Below are positions 1 through 8,702 of a DNA stretch of 56,299 bases, one piece after another (within the stretch, counting starts at the first letter, position 1; each line of letters opens with the position of its first letter). The position numbers were made by a program, and so were the translations under genes. This DNA comes from Sediminimonas qiaohouensis DSM 21189 (GTDB lineage Bacteria; Pseudomonadota; Alphaproteobacteria; Rhodobacterales; Rhodobacteraceae). The stretch is taken from positions 1 to 56,299 of the forward strand of contig NZ_AUIJ01000016.1 in assembly GCF_000423645.1 (NCBI RefSeq), read 5' to 3'. The notes beneath the pieces are model-generated. The model did no database searches. It was not told the origin of the DNA and was given only the letters and a program-made list of their open reading frames with translations.

Positions 1-1154
1 CCGCGCCTGCGCCCATTGCTCACGCCGCCGAATGATGGCAAACAGAAGGAGAACAGGCTCGACTTAAGGGTGGCCCTGAAAAAAGGGGCAGGTCACGGCC
101 TGCCAACCGAGGGCGCCATCGCCCACGTGCTGGTCAGCAAGTATGCCGACCACCTGCCGTTATACCGCCAGAGCCAGATGCTGGCCCGGTCGGGTGTTGA
201 GATCAACCGTGGCACCCTGGCCGACTGGGTTGGCGTTGCAGCGTTCCACTTGCGGCCCGTCGTTGATCGACTGGCCGAGCACCTGAAGGCATCCACCAAG
301 CTGTTCATGGACGAGACCACGGCACCGGTGCTCGATCCTGGACGCGGTCGAACCAAGACCGGCTATCTCTGGGCGCTGGCCCGTGATGACCGCAGGTGGG
401 GCGGCGCCGACCCGCCAGGGGTGGTGTTCTTCTACGCCCCGGACCGGAGCGGGCAGAACGCTGAGACGTTCCTGCGCGGCTTCGACGGGATCCTCCAGCT
501 CGACGGATATACGGGCTACAATCGCCTGACGCGCCCCTCCCGCAAGGGCGGCGACCCCATCCGCGTGGCCCATTGCTGGGCGCACGCCCGACGCAAGCTG
601 AAGGAAGTCTTCGACCGCGACGGTTCCGAGATCGCCGCCGAGGGCCTGCGCCGCATCGCCGAGATCTACAAGGTCGAGGCTGACATCTGCGGCTGTGCCC
701 CTGGGCAACGGCTCTCGGCCCGACAAGCGCGAACGGCACCCCTGGTCGCCGCCTTTGGCGAATGGTTGCAGAAGCAGCGCCTGCGCGTATCGGCAAAATC
801 CCGGCTCGGGGAGAAGCTTGCCTATATCCACCGCCACTGGGACGGGTTGCAGACCTTTCTCCATGACGGCCGCGTCGAGATCGATTCCAACAGCGTCGAG
901 AACCTGATCCGCCCGATCGCGCTGAACCGAAAAAACGCCTTATTCGCGGGCCACGACGAGGGTGGCAAGGCCTGGGGCCGCATCGCGTCGCTGATCGGGA
1001 CCGCCAAGATCAACAGCGTCGAACCGTTCGCCTATCTAAAGGCTACCCTCGAGGCCATCGCAGCCGGTCACCCCCAGAACCGCATCGACGACCTGCTGCC
1101 ATGGAACTTCCAGCCGTCAAGCTAAAAGCGACGTGCCGTCCAGCTTGCGCTTAC
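1..1154 (+). mobile_element. IS66-family element, left part cut by window edge
   Basis: Holds most of an IS66 transposase gene and ends at 1154. Read on the minus strand, the end begins GTAAGCGCAAGC, matching the GTAAGCG start typical of IS66-family terminal repeats (family knowledge). The next bases belong to a different element, an IS481-like transposase start, so IS66 lies inside another IS. The 8-bp target duplication typical of IS66 would begin at 1155 but cannot be checked, because the other end is outside the window. Confidence 0.8.
16..1125 (+). CDS. IS66 family transposase (TnpC), 5' end missing or frameshifted
   Basis: DDE transposase that moves the IS66 element. Visible: the first catalytic Asp in MDETTAPVLDPGRGRTKTGY, the second in LQLDGYTGYN, the Glu in SNSVENLIRP, then the conserved NRKNALFAGHDEG and C-terminal DDLLPW. 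Family members are about 500-530 aa and here about 369 codons are open, so the zinc-binding and leucine-zipper N-terminus is lost at the window edge. The first 35 or so codons do not look like the family. Another frame at positions 3-32 reads APAPIAHAAE, which resembles the sequence normally found just before this point, so a frameshift near position 30-90 is likely. The TTG at 16 is not a credible start. Confidence 0.85.
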   Translation: MLTPPNDGKQKENRLDLRVALKKGAGHGLPTEGAIAHVLVSKYADHLPLYRQSQMLARSGVEINRGTLADWVGVAAFHLRPVVDRLAEHLKASTKLFMDETTAPVLDPGRGRTKTGYLWALARDDRRWGGADPPGVVFFYAPDRSGQNAETFLRGFDGILQLDGYTGYNRLTRPSRKGGDPIRVAHCWAHARRKLKEVFDRDGSEIAAEGLRRIAEIYKVEADICGCAPGQRLSARQARTAPLVAAFGEWLQKQRLRVSAKSRLGEKLAYIHRHWDGLQTFLHDGRVEIDSNSVENLIRPIALNRKNALFAGHDEGGKAWGRIASLIGTAKINSVEPFAYLKATLEAIAAGHPQNRIDDLLPWNFQPSS

Positions 1155-1215
1155 TCTCCTCCGCATGCCGCAGTATCCGCAACTTGCGTTGAATCTCGCG
1201 TTGATCCTTCGTCAT
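1117..1215 (-). pseudogene. IS481-family transposase N-terminal remnant
   Basis: ATG at 1215 is preceded by GAAGGAGA. The first 20 residues begin MTKDQREIQRKLRILRH, which I recognise as the N-terminus of IS481-type integrase-like transposases. After residue 20 the frame runs into the IS66 end and stops at 1117, giving a 32-residue chimera. The HTH and DDE core are gone, so it is not functional. Confidence 0.7.
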
Positions 1216-1282
1216 GAACATCTCCTTCTTCCCAAACCTGGGAGATTAAAGGAAATGTCCCGCGAGTAACGGCATATCTACA
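1155..1282 (-). mobile_element. IS481-like element end, truncated by IS66
   Basis: Positions 1192-1282 are the exact reverse complement of 56209-56299 (91 of 91 bases; 94 counting the flanking gag/ctc). The likely outer end starts TGTAGATATGCC. It holds a promoter-proximal stretch and the first about 20 codons of a transposase before the IS66 insertion point. It is one of two inverted copies bracketing the catabolic island. Confidence 0.8.
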
Positions 1283-1370
1283 CTCCAGGCCATCGTGATC
1301 TCCGTTCTGTTTCGCAACCGAACAGAATCACAACCTGCTGAATTCACTCAACTCATTTCCGACCAGCCTC

Positions 1371-2204
1371 TCAGATATATGTCCAAATTTTTCCATCCTG
1401 GACCACTCTCGATTCCGAGAGAAGCTTCTCGAGATGTGCCGTAACATTTCGTTCGGCGGCCATTGCAATATGCGGATCGGACTTCTTGTAGACCGAAGCG
1501 GCAATATTCTTGACTGTATCCGGGGTGTTCCTCAGGTGCGCAAGAATCTCCGCTTCCCGACGCATCCGGTTGGCGAGCAGCCGTTCGGCATAGGGTTGCG
1601 GATCCCGGAGAACCGGACCGTGACCCGGCAAGCAAATCTTGTCGTCACGCTCGATCAGCCGCTGAAGCTGGGCACAGTAATCGTGCATGTTGCCGTCGGG
1701 CGGGCTCACGATCGAGCTGTTCCAACTCATTATATGATCGCCGGTAAATAGAATCCCGCCCTGACGCGCAAAGCAGAGGTGATCGCTCGCATGACCCGGT
1801 GTGTGCAGGACAGTAAGACCTGCGATTACCTCTCCGTCCTCCAAGAACCCGTCAGGTTGAAACGCGTCATCCGGAAATGCCCGTGAGACATAAACGGGCA
1901 GACCTGTCTTTTCGCGCAATACCGGGGCCGCGCCGAAGTGATCGGAATGGTGATGGGTGACGAGAATCCCGGTTGGGTTGGCTCCCAGATTCCCGATAAT
2001 CGTGTCGAGATGATGGCTGTCTTCTACCGGACCAGGGTCGATAACGAACCGACCCTCGGATGTATCGACGATATAGGTATTCGTACCATGATAGGTCATC
2101 TTTCCGGGATTGTTCGCGACAATCCTCTGCATGCCCTCGGACACCTGTATGCATTGCGCGCGGGGAGGTTCCGACTCTGTGAAAAACATGCTGCTCTTCG
2201 TCAT
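1371..2204 (-). CDS. MBL-fold metallo-hydrolase (LACTB2/glyoxalase II-like)
   Basis: Metal-dependent hydrolase, 277 aa. Metal ligands are visible in order: THHHSDHFGA (HxHxDH, about residue 92), HTPGHASDH (about 143), FTGDH (about 163) and PGHGP (about 203), followed by a C-terminal winged-helix-like tail as in LACTB2-type proteins. It lies downstream of bioY on the same strand after a 225-bp gap, so it may be the last gene of operon A or have its own promoter. In CoA catabolic clusters such proteins often act as thioesterases or lactonases; the substrate here is unknown. The ribosome site before ATG 2204 is weak (GTGGTGA), and an in-frame ATG at 2189 is an alternative start. Confidence 0.85.
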   Translation of the reverse strand: MTKSSMFFTESEPPRAQCIQVSEGMQRIVANNPGKMTYHGTNTYIVDTSEGRFVIDPGPVEDSHHLDTIIGNLGANPTGILVTHHHSDHFGAAPVLREKTGLPVYVSRAFPDDAFQPDGFLEDGEVIAGLTVLHTPGHASDHLCFARQGGILFTGDHIMSWNSSIVSPPDGNMHDYCAQLQRLIERDDKICLPGHGPVLRDPQPYAERLLANRMRREAEILAHLRNTPDTVKNIAASVYKKSDPHIAMAAERNVTAHLEKLLSESRVVQDGKIWTYI

Positions 2205-2429
2205 TGGCTATCACCACTTTTTGACAGCGACCGATCCGCGGCCTGCAGAAAAGACATCGCCCCTGTCGCAGCAAGATGTGGAATAAGTTCCGCTGAACGG
2301 ATACGTGTCCGACGAAACAAGAAGATATGTTTCTCTGCTTTTGGATTTCGCATCGATCTAATCACCTCAAGACAGGATCCAGTGCCGGTCAAGCCCGCAG
2401 CTCGGAAATGGAAGCCAAGCGCCCAGTCG
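2205..2429. other. Intergenic spacer without recognisable gene
   Basis: Between bioY and the MBL gene. Open frames here have no family-like sequence. I see no copy of the island operator motif and no clear hairpin with a T tract. Confidence 0.5.
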
Positions 2430-2996
2430 TCACATAGCGCAGCGATTGTGGAAACGTGTGAACAGCACAACTGCGATAGCCGCCTTCGCAAGGTCCCCGA
2501 GCAGGAACGGGTAGAGCCCCGCGCTCAGCAATTCCTGGCCATACCCGACAAAACCACCCAACCAGAGGAGCCCGGTACCATACATGAGTATCGACCCGAG
2601 ACATACAGCGACAGTGGCTCTAACTAATGGCTGAACCGCGCCCAGATTTTGAACCACCCAGCCTGCCGCGACCGCTGCGAGCGCGAACCCAATCAGGAAG
2701 CCGCCGGTAGGGCCCATGATATAGGCCAGTCCTGCCGGTGCGGGCGGCGCGCCCGCGAAAACCGGAAGGCCAAGCAGGCCTTCCAGAAGATAAGCAGTAA
2801 CGACAAGACCACTGCGTACCGGCCCCAGAAACAGCCCGAGGCTCAGAACCACCAGCGTTTGGGTCGACATCGGGACCGGGTAGAAAGGCACCGCGACTTT
2901 CGCCGAGAGTGTCAGAAGAATTGTGCCAATGAGTATTATAGAGAACTCTCGGGTCGATCTTGCGATTGGTCGACGTTGGGTGGTTTCCATATTCAT
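2430..2996 (-). CDS. bioY: Biotin transporter BioY
   Basis: Membrane S-component for biotin uptake, 188 aa, the usual BioY length. Family features: VPFYPVPMSTQTL near residue 35, GPTGGFLIGF near residue 95, and about six hydrophobic segments. The start at 2996 has a good ribosome site (CGAGGA, 8 nt upstream). It follows the acyl-CoA dehydrogenase stop by 49 bp on the same strand as the operon A carboxylase. No bioM/bioN energising genes are seen, so it either works alone, as some BioY do, or with an ECF module elsewhere. The context is telling: the window encodes three biotin enzymes, so co-transcription would raise biotin supply when they are induced. Confidence 0.92.
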   Translation of the reverse strand: MNMETTQRRPIARSTREFSIILIGTILLTLSAKVAVPFYPVPMSTQTLVVLSLGLFLGPVRSGLVVTAYLLEGLLGLPVFAGAPPAPAGLAYIMGPTGGFLIGFALAAVAAGWVVQNLGAVQPLVRATVAVCLGSILMYGTGLLWLGGFVGYGQELLSAGLYPFLLGDLAKAAIAVVLFTRFHNRCAM

Positions 2997-3045
2997 GTCG
3001 TTGGTCCTCGTGTCAGCAGATTTTCGACTTTCCTAGAGTACTGGC

Positions 3046-4212
3046 TCACATACGCTTGGCAACTTCTTCAAGCATGACCTCGCTCGCCCCGCCGCCAATG
3101 GCCTGCACGCGGGCATCGCGCGACATGCGTTCCACGGGCGTTTCGCGCATATAGCCCATACCGCCGTGGAACTGCACACAATCGTAGAGCACAGAGTTCA
3201 CCAGCTCGCCGCAATAGGCCTTGACCATGGAGACCTCTTTCACGCAGTCGTGGCCCGCGGCGTCCAGCCTGGCCGCATGATAGACAAGCTGGCGACCTGC
3301 CTCGATCCGGGTCTGGCAATCGGCCAGCCGCTGGCGGATCGCCTGCTTGTCCCAGAGCACACCGCCGAAAGCCTTGCGCTGCTTGACGTAGTCCACGGTC
3401 ATGTCCAACGCGGTCTGCGCCTCGGCGCAGGCCATCGCGCCCAGGACGATGCGTTCGTTCTGGAAGTTCTTCATCACCGAGTAGAAGCCCTTGTTGACCT
3501 CGCCCAGCACGTCGCCGGCGGGGACGCGCACATCCTCGAAGATCAGCTCGGCGGTGTCCGAGCACAGCCAGCCGGTCTTGTTCAGCGCCCGCCCGACCGA
3601 GAATCCCGGCGTGCCCTTTTCGATCGCAAACATGGTGATCCCGCGCGATCCCTTGGCATCGGGATCGGTCTTGGCGCCGACGAAATAGATATCGCCATGC
3701 ACGCCGTTGGTGATGAACATCTTGGTGCCGTTCAGCACCCAGTCCGACCCGTCCTGCACCGCGTGGGTGCGCATGCCCGCCACGTCCGACCCGGCGCCGG
3801 GTTCGGTCACCGCGACGGCGGCGATCTTTTCGCCCGAGGTGATCGAGGGCATCCAGCGGGCCTTCTGTTCCGGTGTGCCGGCATTTTCAAGATGCGGCGA
3901 GGCCATGTCGGTATGCACCAGCACCGTGGCCGAGAACCCGCCAAAGGTGGAGCGCCCGACCTCTTCGGCCAGAACCACGCTGGACATCACATCCAGCCCG
4001 GCGCCGCCGTATTGCTCGTCATAGCGCATGCCCAGCACGCCCAGATCGCCCATCCTGCGCAGCACGTCGCGGGGCACCATGCCCGCCTCTTCCCAGGCGT
4101 CGGCCTTGGTGGTCACCTCGGATTCGATGAACCGGCGCAGTTGGTCGCGGACCATGTCGAGGTCTTTGTTGAACGGTCCGTTGGCCGCGGCGATTGTGTC
4201 CTGTCTGGTCAT
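3046..4212 (-). CDS. Acyl-CoA dehydrogenase (AtuD/LCAD-like)
   Basis: FAD-dependent alpha,beta-desaturation of an acyl-CoA, 388 aa from ATG 4212. That start overlaps the stop of the carboxylase upstream (ATGA), whereas the longer open frame to 4305 has no support. Motifs: VTEPGAGSDVAG (FAD/substrate loop), FITNG, QFHGGMGYMRETPVER. The C-terminal loop reads IGGGASEV rather than YEGT, while the helix-G segment has NFQNERI. This places the catalytic Glu as in isovaleryl- and long-chain dehydrogenases. As last enzyme of a carboxylase/hydratase operon it probably makes the beta-methyl enoyl-CoA that the carboxylase uses, like citronellyl-CoA dehydrogenase AtuD. Confidence 0.92.
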   Translation of the reverse strand: MTRQDTIAAANGPFNKDLDMVRDQLRRFIESEVTTKADAWEEAGMVPRDVLRRMGDLGVLGMRYDEQYGGAGLDVMSSVVLAEEVGRSTFGGFSATVLVHTDMASPHLENAGTPEQKARWMPSITSGEKIAAVAVTEPGAGSDVAGMRTHAVQDGSDWVLNGTKMFITNGVHGDIYFVGAKTDPDAKGSRGITMFAIEKGTPGFSVGRALNKTGWLCSDTAELIFEDVRVPAGDVLGEVNKGFYSVMKNFQNERIVLGAMACAEAQTALDMTVDYVKQRKAFGGVLWDKQAIRQRLADCQTRIEAGRQLVYHAARLDAAGHDCVKEVSMVKAYCGELVNSVLYDCVQFHGGMGYMRETPVERMSRDARVQAIGGGASEVMLEEVAKRM

Positions 4213-6206
4213 GTCTGTTCCTCCGGGTCGAGTTTGACGAGTGGGGCATGGCCGGCGACTGTATCGCCCGGCGCGCAAAAAATCTCGGTTACTACGCCCG
4301 CACAAGGCGCGGGCAGGCTTTGCAGGAGCTTCATGGCTTCCAGCACCACCAGCGTATCACCGGCGGCGATGCGGTCGCCGGGGGTGACGCGTACCTCGGC
4401 AACGGCGCCCGGCATCGGGGCCGTCAGCAGGTCGGCGCCGCCGGCGCCGACGCCGGCGCGGGCAAGGTGCTGATCTTCCAGAGTGCGCAGGTCTGTCACA
4501 GTCATTCCCGCAGGGGTCTGCAAATGCACCCGCCAATGATCACCGGCGCGTTCGATGTGGGCGACGCGCGAGAAAGGAACGCCTTCGATGCGTCCGCTCA
4601 GGCGGTCGCCGGTCAGGGCGGCAGCCTCGGTTTCGATACTCTGACCGTCCGGCAGTATGGTAGAAAGGAGCGCCCCTGCCCCGGTCACACGGATCGGCTC
4701 GTCCTCGGAGGAGTTCCAATAGGAGGCCGCGCCGGGCCGTCCGGCAGGATCCGTGAGCCGCCAAGACCCGAGCCTTTCCCAAGGCGATGCGCCCGAGGGG
4801 CTGAGATGTTGATGCAGCGCCACGGCGGTAAGGGCCATGTCCTGCGCCGCTGGGGTGGGTTTTGCCCAGCCATCGGGAAACAGTTCGGCAAGTCCTGAGG
4901 TATGGTGCCGGAACGCTTGAAATTCGGGATGGGTCAGCAGCGCGCGTTGATAGGACAGGTTCAGCCCCACACCGCCGACGGCGAAGGCATCAATCGCGGC
5001 CACGGCTTGCCGGATCGCCCCGGCCCGGTCGGGCGCATGGACGATCAGCTTGGCCAGCATGGAATCGTAGTGGTGGCCGACGATTGAGCCCGCCGCGACA
5101 CCGCTGTCCAGCCGGACGCCTGCGGGTGGGGCCCAAAGGGTGATCCGGCCTGTCTCGGGACGGAAGTTCTCGGCAGGGCTCTCGGCGGCGATGCGAACCT
5201 CGATGGCATGTCCGTCGAACTGCACATCGGATTGCGACAGCGCCTCGCCCCGCGCGATACGCAACTGCCATTCCACCAGATCGATGCCGGTGATGGCCTC
5301 GGTCACGGTATGTTCCACCTGAAGGCGTGTGTTCATTTCGAGAAAGTAATATTCGCCACGCGCCGGATCATAAAGGTATTCCACCGTCCCCGCCGAGCGA
5401 TAGTGGATGGATTGTGCCAGCCGCACCGCCGCCGAGCGCATGTCATCGCGCAGGGCCTCGGGCAGATCGGCGGCAGGCGCCTCCTCGATCAGCTTCTGGT
5501 GGTTGCGTTGCAACGAACAGTCGCGGTCGCCCAGATGCAACACCGTGCCGTGACTGTCGCCCAGCACCTGCACCTCGACGTGACGCGCACACGGCGCGTA
5601 GCGTTCGAGAAAGACCGCCGCATCGCCAAAGGCACCCTTCGCCTCGGACCGGGCAGAGGCGATGGCCTCGGGCGCGTCGGCCAGATCGGTGACAAGGCGC
5701 ATGCCGCGCCCGCCGCCGCCTGCGCTGGCCTTGACCAGAAACGGCGTGCCAAGCGCCCGCGCCTCTTCGAGCAGTCGCGCGTCGGACTGGTCTTCGCCGC
5801 GATAGCCGGGCAGCACGGGCACGCCCGCGGCTTCTGCGGCGGCGTTGGCCTCGATCTTCGATCCCATCATGGCCATGGCGCCGGGTTCGGGCCCTATGAA
5901 CACGAGGCCCGCCGCCTCGACCGCCGCCGCGAAACCGGCGTTTTCCGACAGGAAGCCATAGCCGGGATGCACCGCGCCGGCGCCGGTCGCGCGGGCGGCG
6001 CCCAGAATGGCGTCGATGTTCAGGTAGCTTTCCGAGGGCGCGGCCCGGCCGATGCAGACGGCGTGATCGGCCTCGCCCACGAAGGGCGCATTTCGGTCGG
6101 CCTCGGAAAAGACCGCGACCGTTTCCAGCCCCAGCTTGCGGCACCCGCGCTGGATGCGCCGGGCGATTTCGCCCCGGTTGGCGATCAGGACGCGGGCAAA
6201 GCTCAT
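4209..6206 (-). CDS. Acyl-CoA carboxylase alpha subunit A (biotin carboxylase + BCCP)
   Basis: ATP-dependent carboxylation of biotin, fused to the biotin carrier: the alpha chain of a methylcrotonyl-/geranyl-CoA carboxylase. 665 aa from ATG 6206, which overlaps the crotonase stop as ATGA; an in-frame ATG at 6218 is less likely. Seen: VLIANRGEIA at the N-terminus, HPGYGFLSE, ATP-grasp GGGGRGM (about 165), EMNTRLQVEH (about 285), a middle BT-like region, and the biotinyl Lys in EAMKLL (about residue 626). Its beta partner is the carboxyltransferase at 7005-8603, with one gene between. The order SDR, beta, hydratase, alpha, dehydrogenase resembles the Pseudomonas atu genes. MCC and GCC cannot be separated by eye. 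Confidence 0.93.
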   Translation of the reverse strand: MSFARVLIANRGEIARRIQRGCRKLGLETVAVFSEADRNAPFVGEADHAVCIGRAAPSESYLNIDAILGAARATGAGAVHPGYGFLSENAGFAAAVEAAGLVFIGPEPGAMAMMGSKIEANAAAEAAGVPVLPGYRGEDQSDARLLEEARALGTPFLVKASAGGGGRGMRLVTDLADAPEAIASARSEAKGAFGDAAVFLERYAPCARHVEVQVLGDSHGTVLHLGDRDCSLQRNHQKLIEEAPAADLPEALRDDMRSAAVRLAQSIHYRSAGTVEYLYDPARGEYYFLEMNTRLQVEHTVTEAITGIDLVEWQLRIARGEALSQSDVQFDGHAIEVRIAAESPAENFRPETGRITLWAPPAGVRLDSGVAAGSIVGHHYDSMLAKLIVHAPDRAGAIRQAVAAIDAFAVGGVGLNLSYQRALLTHPEFQAFRHHTSGLAELFPDGWAKPTPAAQDMALTAVALHQHLSPSGASPWERLGSWRLTDPAGRPGAASYWNSSEDEPIRVTGAGALLSTILPDGQSIETEAAALTGDRLSGRIEGVPFSRVAHIERAGDHWRVHLQTPAGMTVTDLRTLEDQHLARAGVGAGGADLLTAPMPGAVAEVRVTPGDRIAAGDTLVVLEAMKLLQSLPAPCAGVVTEIFCAPGDTVAGHAPLVKLDPEEQT

Positions 6207-6994
6207 TTCACCCGCCATGATGGCGTGGTTTTCTTCAGGAAGCTGTCGATGCCTTCGACGCCTTCCTCGGTTTCCCAGGCGTCGGCCAGTCGGTCGGCGG
6301 TGTAGATCATGTTGGTTTCCAGATCGTGGGATGCGACATAGGCGATCAGCGCCTTTGTGTCGGCCACAGCACCCGGCGCGGCCTGAAGGTGATTATGCAC
6401 GACGCGCTCGATGGCCGCGTCCAGATCATCGGCGGCGACGACCTCGCTCAAGAGGCCGATCCGTTCGGCGCGCACTGTGTCGAACAGCGCCCCCGACAGC
6501 ATGGTTTCGCGCGCATGCACCTTGCCGATACGGGCCACGACATAGGGCGAGATATTGGCCGGCAGCAGGCCCAGTTTCACCTCCGTCAGGCCAAAGCGCG
6601 CGCCTTCGGCGCCGATCGTGTAGTCGCAGACCGAAATCATGCCGACCCCGCCGCCATAGGCCGGACCGTTGATCCGCCCGATCAGCGGTTTGGGCAGCGT
6701 GTCGAGGCGGCGCAGCAAATGCGCCAGGGTGGCGCTCTGGTCGACCCGCTCGGCACGGGGCTTGTTGATGTTCGACGAGAACCAGTTGAAATCCCCCCCA
6801 GCGCAGAAGCTCTTGCCGTTGCCGGTGAGAACCACGATGCGCACCTTGTCGTCGGCGGCCAGCTTTTCGGCGGCGTCCATCAACTCGGCGATCAAACCGC
6901 CGTTCAGCGCATTGTGCTTGTCGGGTCGGTTCAGCGTGACGGTGGCGACACCGCGCGCGTCGGTCTCAAGCAGGATGCTTTCATAGGTTGTCAT
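6203..6994 (-). CDS. Enoyl-CoA hydratase, methylglutaconyl-/isohexenylglutaconyl-CoA hydratase type
   Basis: Crotonase that would hydrate the carboxylated enoyl-CoA to a 3-hydroxy-3-alkylglutaryl-CoA. 263 aa from ATG 6994, 10 nt after the carboxyltransferase stop. The oxyanion-hole glycine is in GPAYGGGVG. Both acid/base Glu positions are kept: FGLTEVKLGLLPANISPYVV and ARETMLSG. The FGLTEV...PA.ISPYVVAR stretch is characteristic of LiuC/AUH/AtuE hydratases. It sits between the two carboxylase subunit genes and overlaps the next gene by ATGA, implying tight co-translation. Confidence 0.92.
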   Translation of the reverse strand: MTTYESILLETDARGVATVTLNRPDKHNALNGGLIAELMDAAEKLAADDKVRIVVLTGNGKSFCAGGDFNWFSSNINKPRAERVDQSATLAHLLRRLDTLPKPLIGRINGPAYGGGVGMISVCDYTIGAEGARFGLTEVKLGLLPANISPYVVARIGKVHARETMLSGALFDTVRAERIGLLSEVVAADDLDAAIERVVHNHLQAAPGAVADTKALIAYVASHDLETNMIYTADRLADAWETEEGVEGIDSFLKKTTPSWRVK

Positions 6995-7004
6995 ATCAAG
7001 GGCC

Positions 7005-8603
7005 TCACATTCTGAAAACCGGCGTGTGGCGGCCTGCCCCGGGCACCGATGAGACAATGGCCAGGCACAGGCCAAGAATATCGCGGGTCTGGCCGGGCTC
7101 GATCAGCCCGTCATCCCAGAGGCGCGAGGTGGCATAATAGGGGTCGGACTGTTCGCCGTACTGCGTGCGCACCTGCGTCTCGATCTGCGCCAGGTCGGCC
7201 TCCAGCTTCGCAGGCTCGCCGCCCTTCTGGCGGCGCAGCTCTAGCATCACGTTGGTGGCGATGTCGGCGGACATGGTGGCCAGTTCCGCCGTGGGCCAGG
7301 CAAACAGGAAGTTCGGCGCGAACCCGCGCCCGCACATGCCGTAATTGCCCGCCCCGTAAGAGCCGCCCAGAAGGACCGACAGGCGCGGCACCTTTGCCAC
7401 CGACATGGCATAGACCAGCTTGGCGCTGTCCTTGGCGATGCCGCCGCGTTCGGCCTCGGTCCCGACCATGAAGCCCGAAATGTTGTGCAGGAACAGAAGC
7501 GGGAGTTTGCGCTGATCGCACATCGAGACGAACTGCGCGCCCTTCAGCGAACTGTCCGACAGAAGCGCACCGTTGTTGGCGAGGATACCGACGCGATAGC
7601 CGTGGATGCGGGCTGTGCCGCAGACCAGGGTTTCGCCCCAGCCGGGCCTGAATTCGCGGAACTCGCCAGCGTCGATCATGCGCAGCAGAACCTCGCGCAT
7701 GTCGTAGGGTTCCTTGCGGTCGGCGCTGATGACGCCGAGCAGTTCTTCGGGGTCATGCGCGGGCGGCGCAGGGGCTGCGTCGGGCTGCATCGGGCGCGAT
7801 AGACCTAACTCGGCCACAATGTCGCGCATCAGCGCCAGAGCATGGTATTCGTCCTCGGCCAGATGGTCGCAGACGCCCGAGACACGGGCGTGCATCTCGG
7901 CCCCGCCCAGCGTTTCGCCATCGACCTCTTCGTTGATCGCCACCTTGACGATCGAGGGTCCGCCCAGATGGATGCGGGCATTGCCGCGCACCATGATGAC
8001 CTCGTCCGACAGCGCGGGGATATAGGCCCCGCCCGCCGTGCAGCCGCCGAATACGGCCGAGATCTGCGGCAAGCCGCTGGCCGACATGTTGGTCTGGCGA
8101 TAGAAGGAATTGCCGAAATGACGCGCATCGGGAAAGACCCTATCCTGTTCGGGCAGATAGGCCCCGCCGCAATCCACCAGATAAAGGCAGGGCATCCGGT
8201 TTTCCGCCGCGATTTCCTGGGCGCGGATGTGTTTCTGCACCGTCTCGTGATAGAAGGACCCACCCTTTACCGTCGCATCATTGGCGATCACGACGCAGGG
8301 CAGCCCGTGGACGATGCCGATGCCGGTCACGATCCCGGAGCCGGGAACCTCGCCGCCGTACTGGCCATATGCCGCCAGCGAGGACAGCTCCAGAAACGCG
8401 GTGCCCGGGTCGACCAGCAGGTCGATCCGCTCGCTGACCAGAAGTTTGCCCCGCTTGCGGTGACGTTCGACCATGTCGGGGCGCCCGCCCGAGGTGGCCT
8501 CGGCAATCCGTGCGCGCAAGGTCTCGACGCGGTCGCTTTGCGCCGCGTGGTTGCGGGCGTAGGTGTCGGATGCGGTCAGTACTGTCGTTTCAAGACGCGC
8601 CAT
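7005..8603 (-). CDS. Acyl-CoA carboxylase beta subunit A (carboxyltransferase)
   Basis: Transfers CO2 from carboxybiotin to an enoyl-CoA; beta chain of an MCC/GCC-type carboxylase. 532 aa from ATG 8603, a usual length. N-lobe: GSGIVTGIGIVHG, ANDATVKGG and VDCGGAYLPEQ near residues 95-165. C-lobe: LHNISGFMVG, GGSYGAGNYGMCGR and AWPTAELATM. It pairs with the alpha subunit at 4209-6206. Upstream lies a 99-bp gap holding a stem-loop (8626-8652), so expression relative to the SDR may be tuned there. Confidence 0.93.
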   Translation of the reverse strand: MARLETTVLTASDTYARNHAAQSDRVETLRARIAEATSGGRPDMVERHRKRGKLLVSERIDLLVDPGTAFLELSSLAAYGQYGGEVPGSGIVTGIGIVHGLPCVVIANDATVKGGSFYHETVQKHIRAQEIAAENRMPCLYLVDCGGAYLPEQDRVFPDARHFGNSFYRQTNMSASGLPQISAVFGGCTAGGAYIPALSDEVIMVRGNARIHLGGPSIVKVAINEEVDGETLGGAEMHARVSGVCDHLAEDEYHALALMRDIVAELGLSRPMQPDAAPAPPAHDPEELLGVISADRKEPYDMREVLLRMIDAGEFREFRPGWGETLVCGTARIHGYRVGILANNGALLSDSSLKGAQFVSMCDQRKLPLLFLHNISGFMVGTEAERGGIAKDSAKLVYAMSVAKVPRLSVLLGGSYGAGNYGMCGRGFAPNFLFAWPTAELATMSADIATNVMLELRRQKGGEPAKLEADLAQIETQVRTQYGEQSDPYYATSRLWDDGLIEPGQTRDILGLCLAIVSSVPGAGRHTPVFRM

Positions 8604-8625
8604 GGAATGGATATCCTGTTGCCAT

Positions 8626-8652
8626 CCGGGCAACCGTCATGCGGCTGCCCGG
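8626..8652 (-). other. Intercistronic stem-loop between SDR and carboxyltransferase genes
   Basis: Arms 8626-8636 and 8642-8652 pair over 11 positions with one mismatch, around a 5-nt loop. No T tract follows on the minus strand, so it looks more like an mRNA processing or stability element than an intrinsic terminator. Confidence 0.5.
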
Positions 8653-8702
8653 AAATGTCAGTTGCCAGCCAGGACCCCACTTCGCGGCCAAGGCGGCCAG
8701 TG

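Noticed and set aside
160-864. Long minus-strand frames opposite the IS66 transposase and opposite many other genes
   Set aside because: They mirror GC-rich coding frames, have Arg/Ala/Gly-rich low-information sequence and no family motifs. The same holds for the large frames opposite 3166-4473, 14955-17435, 44527-46926 and 52670-55165.
2201-2491. Possible small gene between bioY and the MBL gene
   Set aside because: Overlaps the bioY 3' end, has no ribosome site and no recognisable sequence.
2619-2627. CTAAC-like sequence near 2620 as another operator
   Set aside because: Inside the bioY coding region and lacks the second half-site.
4213-4305. Upstream extension of the acyl-CoA dehydrogenase frame
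   Set aside because: It runs through the 3' end of the carboxylase alpha gene. The ATG at 4212 overlaps that gene's stop and aligns with the family N-terminus.
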